From B1 sp964355075 (GTDB lineage: Bacteria; Bacteroidota; Bacteroidia; UKL13-3): a stretch of DNA of 64,000 bases. The DNA is taken from NCBI GenBank assembly GCA_964355075.1, contig CAYHCF010000004.1, positions 1 to 64,000 on the forward strand, read 5' to 3'. Below are positions 1 to 6,894 of this stretch, piece after piece. A program made the translations under genes and the position numbers. The stretch's first letter is position 1, and each line of letters opens with the position of its first letter. The notes under the pieces are model-generated. The model did not search any database. It was given only the letters and a program-made list of their open reading frames with translations, and was not told where the DNA came from.

Positions 1-18
1 TTCCCTCCCACACCACCA
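1..18 (+). tRNA. Possible 3' end of a tRNA (cut by left edge)
   Basis: The first 18 bases can be read as a tRNA 3' end: T-loop end, T-stem 3' strand CCCTC (3-7), acceptor 3' strand CCACACC (8-14), discriminator A15 and CCA (16-18). A hairpin terminator follows about 60 bases later. The 5' partners (GAGGG and GGTGTGG) would lie outside the window, so the fold cannot be tested and the amino acid identity is unknown. Confidence 0.3.
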
Positions 19-75
19 TAGGTCTTGAAATACAGATAGTTAGCAAATTAAGCTGACAAATTCATTGACAAACCT

Positions 76-112
76 AAAAGCCTTCATTTAATCGAGTGAA
101 GGCCTTTATTTT
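76..112 (+). terminator. Rho-independent terminator-like hairpin
   Basis: GCCTTCA (80-86) pairs with TGAAGGC (97-103), flanked by A-rich sequence upstream and a T-rich run downstream (104-113). It probably ends the transcript of whatever lies at the left edge. Confidence 0.5.
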
Positions 113-673
113 TATCGATCTTTAAAAAACATCCCCTTCTTACTATATTTATGATCAATCCGTATCATTACAATTATCCCAGTGGTTATAATTTTGTTTT
201 GACATCAGAAGGAGGATGCTGAAATTATAATCCGGTGAGTTTTGATTCAGTTCAGAACTCCAATTTTTTATTGTTCTTGCCTACAGCTTTTCCTGTCAGG
301 TTCATACATGTTTTCCTTCTGGGCCACGACAGGTTCGCAAATTTGACTTCCCTTTTTTATTAATACCCCCGGTCAAATACGAGTAACCCCAGTGTTCCAT
401 TATGTAGAGCCATACCTCGTAGGCTTTGCAAGGTTATGCGATGCTATTATGGGTTTATGTCATTTCAGAATAGAAACTTTAGCCTATTATTTTAAGCTTC
501 ATTCCCCCCAAATAATTATTGTCTTATTCTCAAGCTTTCAAAATCCCCTAAAAAAAGTACTTTCGCATTAAAAACTTAGTATTGTTACAGACTGCCGTTA
601 GCTGCAATGCTTGGTAAGACTGCTAACTTAAAATTTTCTGTAAGAAGCGAACAGACCAAATGCGAAAACAAAC
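113..673. other. Non-coding stretch before the accessory cassettes
   Basis: No convincing reading frame is visible. It holds an inverted repeat around TTATAATTT (about 184-195 with 222-231). Near its end (about 588-607) is a motif CTGCCGTTAGCTGCAATGC, of the kind often found ahead of unrelated small genes in Bacteroidota accessory regions. It may be a cassette boundary; this is inference from general familiarity, not a search. Confidence 0.3.
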
Positions 674-1312
674 ATGACTAATTCATTCAAGCTTGGCAAA
701 GATAGGATGACAGGAAATGCAATTTCAATTGAAGTTGCTTCCAGAGGACTTTCGTGCGATTGTATTTGCTTTGATTGCGGAAAAGCATTGGTAGCAGCTC
801 AAGGAAAAAAGAACGATTGGCACTTTCGCCATTACGAGGAAACAACTTGTACAGGCGGACAAGAAACTGCTTTGCATAAGTTAGCTAAAAAAATCATTAA
901 GGAAGGGTCGTCAATAGTTTTGAAAACTTACGGCAAAGTTTTTTACGACAATGCGGAACAAGAAATTCCTTTTCTGACAATTCAACCTGATGTTTCGGCA
1001 AAGACCAGCAGACAGGATTTTTTCTTTGAGGTCTTAATTACTCATGCCGTTGATACCACCAAACGAAATTTTTATAAAATCGGAGAGTATAAAAGCGTTG
1101 AGATTAATTTGAAGAATTATTCTTTCACGACAGTTGAGAACCTTCGAAACGACATCTTTAACAACAGCGACTTCAACGAAACTATTTTTTGGGAAAAAGA
1201 ATTATTAAAAGAAAAAAGCTCTGATAATAGTTTCATTTACTTTTTGCTTTTCATTATTGGTTTGGTGACATTTGGATTAGTTTCAAATTCTAAAAGACGG
1301 AGAAAAAGATAA
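674..1312 (+). CDS. CoiA-like nuclease-domain protein with C-terminal membrane anchor
   Basis: 212 aa. The N-terminal part has a CoiA-like layout: a Cys cluster (CDCICFDCGKAL, about residues 28-39), then WHFRHYEE (about 49-56), an E-x-x-LH-x-x-AK helix and a QPDV...FFEV segment (about 104-118) that fits the core of a PD-(D/E)xK nuclease fold. A hydrophobic helix (about 188-205) followed by a Lys/Arg-rich tail suggests a single C-terminal membrane anchor. CoiA-family proteins are linked to competence, but many Bacteroidota homologues are stand-alone accessory genes and no competence gene is nearby. ATG start chosen. The role in DNA processing or defence is inference. Confidence 0.6.
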   Translation: MTNSFKLGKDRMTGNAISIEVASRGLSCDCICFDCGKALVAAQGKKNDWHFRHYEETTCTGGQETALHKLAKKIIKEGSSIVLKTYGKVFYDNAEQEIPFLTIQPDVSAKTSRQDFFFEVLITHAVDTTKRNFYKIGEYKSVEINLKNYSFTTVENLRNDIFNNSDFNETIFWEKELLKEKSSDNSFIYFLLFIIGLVTFGLVSNSKRRRKR

Positions 1313-1354
1313 TAACCTTAATATTGTTTGAGTTAATAAAATACCTTTAGCCCC

Positions 1355-2812
1355 ATGTTCGAACAAACCTTCAAAAATATAGACGATATTCTCCATAAGG
1401 ATGCCGGGTGTAGCAGTGAGTTGGATTATGTGGAGCAGACTTCCTGGATACTGTTTCTAAAGTACCTGCAAGACCTGGAGGCTGAAAGGCATACACGGGC
1501 AGAACTGGCTGGAAAGGATTATGAATACCTGATCAAGAAAGAATACCGCTGGGAGGTTTGGGCCGCTCCAAAGAATAAAGATGGTAAAATAGACCACAAC
1601 AAGGCTCCTTCCGGTGATGATTTATTAGACTTCGTTAACCAAAAGTTGTTTCCTTATCTAAAGAAATTTAAAACAGATGCTGCCTCACCGGATTCGCTTG
1701 AATACAAAATTGGGGAGGTTTTCAGTGAGTTGAAAAACCGGATTCAGAGTGGTTATAATCTCCGTGAGGTCATTAACCTGATTGACCAGCTCCGGTTTCA
1801 AACCCATGCAGAAAAGCATGAAATGAGTCACCTTTATGAGGACAAGATAAAGAACATGGGCAATGCTGGGCGCAACGGTGGTGAGTATTACACGCCCCGT
1901 CCGCTGATTAAAACCATTGTGAAGGTGGTTGACCCTGAGTTGGGGCAAACCATTTACGATGGTGCAGCCGGGTCCGCAGGCTTCCTTGTGGAGGCTTTTG
2001 AATACCTCAAGCATAAATACCCACACCGTTCCACAGCACAGGAAAAAACACTTCAGACCAAAACCTTTTACGGCAAGGAAAAGAAATCGCTGGCCTATAT
2101 CATTGGCATCATGAACCTGATCCTGCATGGTGTGGAGGCACCCAATATCATTCATACCAATACGCTGAGCGAGAACCTTGCGGACATTCAACAAAAAGAC
2201 CGCTATGATGTAATTCTGGCTAATCCTCCTTTTGGCGGTAAGGAAAGAGCCGAGGTTCAACAGAACTTTCCGGTGAAATCAAGCGAAACGGCATATTTGT
2301 TTCTCCTGCATTTTATGAAGATTATGAAAGCCGGAGGCAAGGGTGCTGTGGTTATAAAGAATACTTTCCTGAGCAATTCAGATACCGCTTCGGTGAGTAT
2401 TCGCAAAATGTTGTTGGACCAATGCAACCTGCATACTGTACTCGACCTTCCCGGTGGTACCTTTACCGGTGCCGGAGTAAAAACGGTGGTATTGTTTTTT
2501 GAGAAGGGAGCTCCAACCAAGAAGATTTGGTACTATCAGTTGAACCTCGACCGCAATCTGGGTAAAACCAATGCCCTGAATGAAAAAGACCTTGCCGACT
2601 TCGTCCTCCGTAGCAAAGCGAAGGAGGAGAGTGAAAATTCCTGGAGCATAAAAGTGGCTTCAATAGACCCAGCCACCTTTGATTTGAGTCCAAAGAATCC
2701 CAACAAAAAAGAAGAGGCAGCACTTCGTTCGCCAAAGGATATTCTCAAACAAATGAAGGCGCTGGATAAAGAAACAGAGGAAGTATTGAACGCTATTATG
2801 AAGTTGATATGA
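1355..2812 (+). CDS. hsdM: Type I restriction-modification DNA methyltransferase subunit HsdM
   Basis: 485 aa, normal length for this HsdM class. The N-terminal helical HsdM_N domain (about residues 5-150) is followed by the N6-adenine methyltransferase domain with SAM-binding motif I (DGAAGSAGFLVEA, about 202-214) and catalytic motif IV NPPFGG (about 290-295). HsdM normally needs HsdS for target recognition and HsdR for cleavage; neither is encoded in this window, so this is an orphan or decayed type I locus. Its last codons overlap the next ORF through ATGA (2809-2812), the usual coupling to a following subunit. It looks richer in GC than the flanking cassettes, consistent with separate acquisition. 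Confidence 0.9.
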   Translation: MFEQTFKNIDDILHKDAGCSSELDYVEQTSWILFLKYLQDLEAERHTRAELAGKDYEYLIKKEYRWEVWAAPKNKDGKIDHNKAPSGDDLLDFVNQKLFPYLKKFKTDAASPDSLEYKIGEVFSELKNRIQSGYNLREVINLIDQLRFQTHAEKHEMSHLYEDKIKNMGNAGRNGGEYYTPRPLIKTIVKVVDPELGQTIYDGAAGSAGFLVEAFEYLKHKYPHRSTAQEKTLQTKTFYGKEKKSLAYIIGIMNLILHGVEAPNIIHTNTLSENLADIQQKDRYDVILANPPFGGKERAEVQQNFPVKSSETAYLFLLHFMKIMKAGGKGAVVIKNTFLSNSDTASVSIRKMLLDQCNLHTVLDLPGGTFTGAGVKTVVLFFEKGAPTKKIWYYQLNLDRNLGKTNALNEKDLADFVLRSKAKEESENSWSIKVASIDPATFDLSPKNPNKKEEAALRSPKDILKQMKALDKETEEVLNAIMKLI

Positions 2813-2826
2813 AGAAGGGATTATTA

Positions 2827-3690
2827 ATGGAAAATAAAACGGATTTTAAAGAGGAAATAGTTTTATATCAACTTGATGAAAATACGACACACATAGATGT
2901 CAAGGTAGAAAAAGATACCGTTTGGCTCAATCGTCAACAAATTGCTTATTTGTTTGATAGAGATATAAAAACGATAGGTAAGCATATTGCCAATGTGTTA
3001 TTAGAAGAATTAGCCGGAGTTTCAGTTGTCGCAAAATTTGCGACAACTGCATCTGACGGAAAAACCTACCAAACCGAGCATTATAATCTTGATGTTATTA
3101 TTTCTGTTGGATACCGGGTAAAATCGCAACGAGGTATTCAGTTCAGAATATGGGCAAATAAAGTATTAAAGGACCACCTTCTAAAAGGATATTCTATAAA
3201 TACGCGTATGAACCGAATGGAAGACAATATGCAAAACCTGATTCACAAGGTAAATGAAATTGACTTACAAATAAGCACCCACTTAATACCTACTCAGGGT
3301 GTGTTTTTCAATGGACAGGTCTTTGATGCTCACCAATTGATTTCTAAAATTATTCGCTCAGCCAAAAAATCTATTTTGTTAATTGACAATTATGTGGACG
3401 ATACAGTATTGGTTCAATTAAGTAAGAAGCAAAAGAATGTGCAGGTAATCATCTTTACAAAAAGCATCAGCAAGCAATTGGAATTGGACGTAAAAAAAGC
3501 AAACGAGCAGTACCCAAACATACTCATAAAGGAATTTAAAGAAAGCCACGACCGCTTCCTAATCATTGATGAGAAGGAAGTCTATCACCTTGGAGCGTCT
3601 TTAAAAGACCTCGGTAAAAAATGGTTTGCCTTTTCCAAATTGGAAAAAGAGTCGGTTACTATTTTGAACGCAATAAAGAAGCTGATATGA
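2827..3690 (+). CDS. RhuM-family protein with C-terminal phospholipase-D-like domain
   Basis: The N-terminal half matches the RhuM (virulence protein) family: an IVLYQ strand, a VWLNRQQIAYLFDRD segment like a winged-helix DNA-binding region, SVVAKFATTASDGKTYQTEHYNLD, then ISVGYRVKSQRGIQFRIWA. The C-terminal half has ILLIDNYVDDTVL and HDRFLIID followed by HLGASLKDLGKKWFAFS, a PLD-like arrangement with one HxR-type motif. RhuM genes often sit inside type I R-M operons, as here. The first in-frame ATG at 2809 overlaps the hsdM stop; the ATG at 2827, preceded by GAAGGGA, is a better ribosome-binding context. No biochemical role is established; a regulatory or defence role is inference. Confidence 0.75.
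   Translation: MENKTDFKEEIVLYQLDENTTHIDVKVEKDTVWLNRQQIAYLFDRDIKTIGKHIANVLLEELAGVSVVAKFATTASDGKTYQTEHYNLDVIISVGYRVKSQRGIQFRIWANKVLKDHLLKGYSINTRMNRMEDNMQNLIHKVNEIDLQISTHLIPTQGVFFNGQVFDAHQLISKIIRSAKKSILLIDNYVDDTVLVQLSKKQKNVQVIIFTKSISKQLELDVKKANEQYPNILIKEFKESHDRFLIIDEKEVYHLGASLKDLGKKWFAFSKLEKESVTILNAIKKLI
3664..3690 (+). repeat. Degenerate copy of the hsdM 3' end at the end of the rhuM-like gene
   Basis: These 27 bases, ending at the rhuM-like stop codon, match 2786-2812 (the end of hsdM, also at its stop) at 23 of 27 positions. Both encode a tail LNAI-x-KLI and both finish in an ATGA overlap with a following ORF. This fits insertion of the rhuM-like gene between hsdM and its old downstream partner with the coupling signal regenerated. 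Confidence 0.6.
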
Positions 3691-3845
3691 GTTTAATGCA
3701 AATAAATTTGACCCCAATTATAAACCGAAATTTAGAACCGGTCGCAATTTGCGACCAGTTTAAAGGGATTAGGAAATTTTCCGTGCAGTCTAATGAAAAG
3801 CTTCAAAGATTATTAGAATCCCAATTAAATTCAAACAATGACTGA
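3687..3845 (+). CDS. Small hypothetical ORF coupled to the rhuM-like gene (possible remnant)
   Basis: 52 aa, starting in the ATGA overlap with the preceding gene (3687-3690), in the position where hsdS usually lies. It contains TPIINRNLEPVAICDQF and SNEKLQRLLESQ. I do not recognise the family. It is far too short for an HsdS subunit (usually about 400 aa), so it may be a truncated 5' remnant or an unrelated small protein. Confidence 0.4.
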   Translation: MSLMQINLTPIINRNLEPVAICDQFKGIRKFSVQSNEKLQRLLESQLNSNND

Positions 3846-4019
3846 TATGATCAAATATCCATCAGCTTTAATTTTCAGATCCTTACTTTTATTGAAAATT
3901 TGCTCAAAGATCGTGTAAAACTCATTGTTATTTGTGCGTGCAGTAAGTTCAGGTCTCATAACACTTGCTGTCTTTTTAAGTATTCCGATAATCTTAGATT
4001 CATATTCTGCTTTTTTCAT
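3831..4019 (-). CDS. Small hypothetical ORF, minus strand
   Basis: 62 aa from an ATG at 4019 (an ATG at 4040 in the same frame would give 69 aa). It begins MKKAEYESKIIGILKK, is charged and helix-forming, and ends in a hydrophobic stretch. It converges on and overlaps the preceding plus-strand ORF by 15 bases. No family recognised. The composition looks protein-like rather than random, but coding status is uncertain. Confidence 0.3.
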   Translation of the reverse strand: MKKAEYESKIIGILKKTASVMRPELTARTNNNEFYTIFEQIFNKSKDLKIKADGYLIISVIV

Positions 4020-4149
4020 AAACCAAAATTGGGGTTGCATTCAATATTTGCAAGAAACAAATTAAAACTAAATCCCATTTATAAACTAAACCGAAGTATT
4101 TTGCTTATATGAAGACTATTTTTTGATTTTAATTTCTTATATTTGATAA

Positions 4150-4674
4150 GTGAAGAAACAGAAACAAATATTGGTGGACATTGAAGTTGACAAGCTTACC
4201 AACTCCATTGAAAATGCGGTTTCGGGAGACGTTTTTGACACCAATGTTTTTCAACTAAGTGCTCAGGACACCAAACAAATTAACAAAACTCATTGGCTAT
4301 TTCAGTGGCAAGGCCAACTAAAACTTAATGACCGAGAGGTATATAAACTCTTTATCAAGGACAATCCAAAGATCATTCAAGGCCTAATTAGTTTGAGCGA
4401 CTTCGGCGACCATATTTACATGCACTTAATTGAAAGTGCAAAATTTAACAAGGGGAAAAACAAATTGTACGCTGGTGTTCCTGGAAATTTAGTAGCATTT
4501 GCTTGCAAACTTTCTTTCGAAAAAGAGTATGACGGCTACGTTGCATTTGATGCGAAAACGGTTTTAATTAAGCATTACCAAGAGACCCTTTTTGCAACTC
4601 ATTACAAGGGGACAAAGATGATGATTGAAACCTCTGGGGCCAATAGGTTAATTAAACAATATTTTAATAAATAA
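4150..4674 (+). CDS. GNAT-fold-like protein of a putative toxin-antitoxin pair
   Basis: 174 aa with a GTG start. The C-terminal half (about residues 95-170) resembles an acetyltransferase fold: MHLIESAKFNKGKNKLYAGV, then GNLVAFACKLSFEKEYDGYVAF, then AKTVLIKHYQETLFA. I know this type as a hypothetical protein common in Bacteroidota, nearly always followed by a small basic protein, as here with a four-base gap. The order and spacing fit a two-gene toxin-antitoxin module, but the activity is not established. Located within the accessory island. Confidence 0.6.
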   Translation: MKKQKQILVDIEVDKLTNSIENAVSGDVFDTNVFQLSAQDTKQINKTHWLFQWQGQLKLNDREVYKLFIKDNPKIIQGLISLSDFGDHIYMHLIESAKFNKGKNKLYAGVPGNLVAFACKLSFEKEYDGYVAFDAKTVLIKHYQETLFATHYKGTKMMIETSGANRLIKQYFNK

Positions 4675-4678
4675 TACA

Positions 4679-4873
4679 ATGGGACTAATCAGAGAGCCAA
4701 AAAATGTTGACTTTTATGTTCTGGACAAACCGTGGACCGAAGAGGAAAAAAGAGAGTTCAGTGCATTTATTAAATTGAGGAAAGAACAAAGGAAAAACCG
4801 TACTTCAAAATCGCGAACTAAATCCAATCCCATTCTAGGGCCAAGGGCCAAATCAAAAAAGGTGATGGCATAA
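4679..4873 (+). CDS. Small basic protein, putative antitoxin partner
   Basis: 64 aa. It starts MGLIREPKNVDFYVL, then PWTEEEKREFSAFIK, and ends in a Lys/Arg-rich tail. The first 40 residues follow a pattern I recognise as the standard companion of the GNAT-like protein immediately upstream. The four-base gap implies co-translation. Antitoxin function is inferred from pairing only; no classical DNA-binding fold is evident in so short a chain. Confidence 0.55.
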   Translation: MGLIREPKNVDFYVLDKPWTEEEKREFSAFIKLRKEQRKNRTSKSRTKSNPILGPRAKSKKVMA

Positions 4874-5000
4874 AAAAGACAGTTGAGCCTCCGTGTGAAA
4901 CGCCAACCTTAAACAGGTTGTAATTGCTATGGCTGTTTTGCGATAATTTGGTGCTTTACATTTCTTGCATTTATTTGTTTGGGGGGCAATGAAGTGGCAC

Positions 5001-5040
5001 CACAACAGCCACAGCAGTTGCACGGAAACCGTTGTGCAGC
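5001..5040. repeat. Imperfect inverted repeat ahead of the AlkD-like gene
   Basis: CACAAC (5001-5006) is mirrored by GTTGTG (5031-5036), and CACGG (5021-5025) pairs with CCGT/GTG just downstream. Sequences of this kind precede unrelated cargo genes in Bacteroidota accessory regions. It may mark a cassette boundary (attC-like folded site), but no integrase or canonical core site was identified. Confidence 0.35.
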
Positions 5041-5081
5041 ATGCTAAGGAAACCGTTTCGCAAATTAACAATGAGTTTAAA

Positions 5082-5789
5082 ATGGAAAATATCGTAGACA
5101 AAATTCGAACTAAATTAAATCAGAGTATTGACGAAAAAACTCAAACGACAAGTCAAAATTTCTTCAAAGAAAAGATTAAGTTATATGGAGTCAAGGTTCC
5201 AACTGTAAACAAGATTAGTAAGGAGTATTTTAAACTGATTGATTTCAAGCCAAAATCCGAAATATTTGACCTTTGCGAGATTTTATGGCAATCAGGATTT
5301 ATTGAAGAATCCATCATTGCATGCCATTGGTCATATTATGTTCATAAAAAATACGAACCAAAAGACATCCAAATATTTGAGAGATGGATTTGTGAATATG
5401 TAAATAATTGGGCTTCATGTGATACGCTTTGTAATCATACAGTTGGCAAATTCATTGAGATGTATCCTGAGTATTTATTAAGGTTGAAGGACTTTGCCAA
5501 ATCAGACAATAGATGGATGCGCCGAGCTTCATCTGTGACTTTGATTATACCAGCCAGAAAGGGAAAATTTCTCAAAGAAATTTTAGAAATTGCAAATATT
5601 TTGCTTTTGGATAAAGATGATTTAGTTCAAAAAGGGTATGGATGGATGTTAAAAGCTGCTAGTGAAGCAAACCAAAGAGAAATATTTGAATATGTGATTA
5701 AAAACAAATCTATTATGCCTCGTACAGCATTACGATACGCAATTGAAAAAATGCCAAAAGATTTGAAATATAAGGCTATGGAGAGGTAA
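5082..5789 (+). CDS. AlkD-like DNA alkylation repair protein (HEAT-repeat DNA glycosylase)
   Basis: 235 aa from the ATG at 5082; the frame is open upstream to 4965 but that part has no family character. The all-helical chain matches the DNA alkylation repeat family, glycosylases that excise positively charged alkylated bases without base flipping. The catalytic pair appears as NWASCD, with Trp110 and Asp114 spaced as W109/D113 of Bacillus cereus AlkD, and QKGYGWMLK places Trp188 at the equivalent of W187. The key residues are therefore intact. It stands alone as the last cargo gene of the accessory island. Confidence 0.85.
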   Translation: MENIVDKIRTKLNQSIDEKTQTTSQNFFKEKIKLYGVKVPTVNKISKEYFKLIDFKPKSEIFDLCEILWQSGFIEESIIACHWSYYVHKKYEPKDIQIFERWICEYVNNWASCDTLCNHTVGKFIEMYPEYLLRLKDFAKSDNRWMRRASSVTLIIPARKGKFLKEILEIANILLLDKDDLVQKGYGWMLKAASEANQREIFEYVIKNKSIMPRTALRYAIEKMPKDLKYKAMER

Positions 5790-6064
5790 ATTTGCTTCAT
5801 GACAAGGACAATAATGATAAGTGAAAAGCACGACGGCACACCAAAGGCTATAATCAATATGGGTTTCAGTGGTAATTCAAGCGTTCTGCCCCGCTCAAAC
5901 TTCGGTGTAACTGGACAGGTAAGGGTCCCACAATCCCTACTGCATATAGCCTCGACCGATGCTGTCAGAGTGTGAAAAAACTAATTCATGAGAGTAAAAT
6001 ATACGGATGGGTATCTTGGAAATTTTGTACTATTGGAATCTAAATGCTATCATTTTGAGTTAAT

Positions 6065-6718
6065 TCATGACATGTCAAAATCCCTTACAAACTGATTATA
6101 CTTCTTTTCGTGCCCGATGGTTGTGGAGGGGCCATGCCCTGAAAATACAGTGGTTTTGTCGGGCAGGGTATATAGTTTTGTACGGATACTATCGGCTAAA
6201 AGATCATAATCGCCCCCGGGTAAATCGGTTCGTCCTATACTTTCTTTAAACAAAACATCTCCCGAAATTAATAAATGGGTGGCCTCATGAAAAAAACTTA
6301 AGGAGGCAACGGAATGCCCGGGGGTAAACAGAATTTTTAATTTTGTATCGCCTAAGATCAGGTCATCTCCTTCATCTATAAAAATCCGCTTTTCGGGAAT
6401 TTGAAAAGAAGGCATCCCAAACATAGCAGCCCAGCGATCCGTATCCTGATACGTTTCCATTTCTCCCTCATGCATATGCAGTGGAAGTTTGTATTGATCT
6501 ACAATAAAACCATTCCCTAAAATATGATCTATATGGCAATGCGTATTTAACAATAAGGCAGGTTTCAGCTGATATTCTTTGATGAATCCGGTTAATTGCA
6601 ATTGTTCATCGGTTTTATAACAACCCGGGTCAATAATGGCGCAGGATAAGGTTTGATCCCAAATGATATAGGTGTTTTCCTGAAAATCATTAAATACGAA
6701 ACTCTTGATTTTTAACAT
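6065..6718 (-). CDS. MBL-fold metal-dependent hydrolase (glyoxalase II-like)
   Basis: 217 aa from the internal Met at 6718; seven extra codons upstream are possible. Zinc ligands are complete: THCHIDH (His60, His62, Asp64, His65), TPGHS (His135), SGD (Asp154) and SGHGPST (His195). Length and motif spacing fit small glyoxalase II-like hydrolases, probably thioesterase-type, with unknown substrate. It is divergent from the large envelope gene. Confidence 0.85.
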   Translation of the reverse strand: MLKIKSFVFNDFQENTYIIWDQTLSCAIIDPGCYKTDEQLQLTGFIKEYQLKPALLLNTHCHIDHILGNGFIVDQYKLPLHMHEGEMETYQDTDRWAAMFGMPSFQIPEKRIFIDEGDDLILGDTKLKILFTPGHSVASLSFFHEATHLLISGDVLFKESIGRTDLPGGDYDLLADSIRTKLYTLPDKTTVFSGHGPSTTIGHEKKYNQFVRDFDMS

Positions 6719-6894
6719 GGGCGCAAAGGTCATAAACAAGGTTCAATTTCTTTCCTGTTATTTTAAAATATTTTCAACTCAGTCTTTATATTTTCAGTCA
6801 TTTTTATGGAGATTTCAATTTTTTGTTGGTTTCTCATAAAAAAAATCTAACTTCTTTGCCATTTTTTCAGCAAATTTGGTGTATTATATTGACT

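Noticed and set aside
1685..2260. 191-codon minus-strand ORF inside hsdM
   Set aside because: It lies antisense to an intact, motif-bearing hsdM and its product shows no recognisable domain.
3900..4112. 70-codon plus-strand ORF
   Set aside because: Cys/Phe-rich product with no family character; the minus-strand frame over the same bases looks more protein-like.
5790..6064. Possible short gene between the AlkD-like and MBL genes
   Set aside because: No frame with a credible start and protein-like composition; treated as non-coding end of the island.
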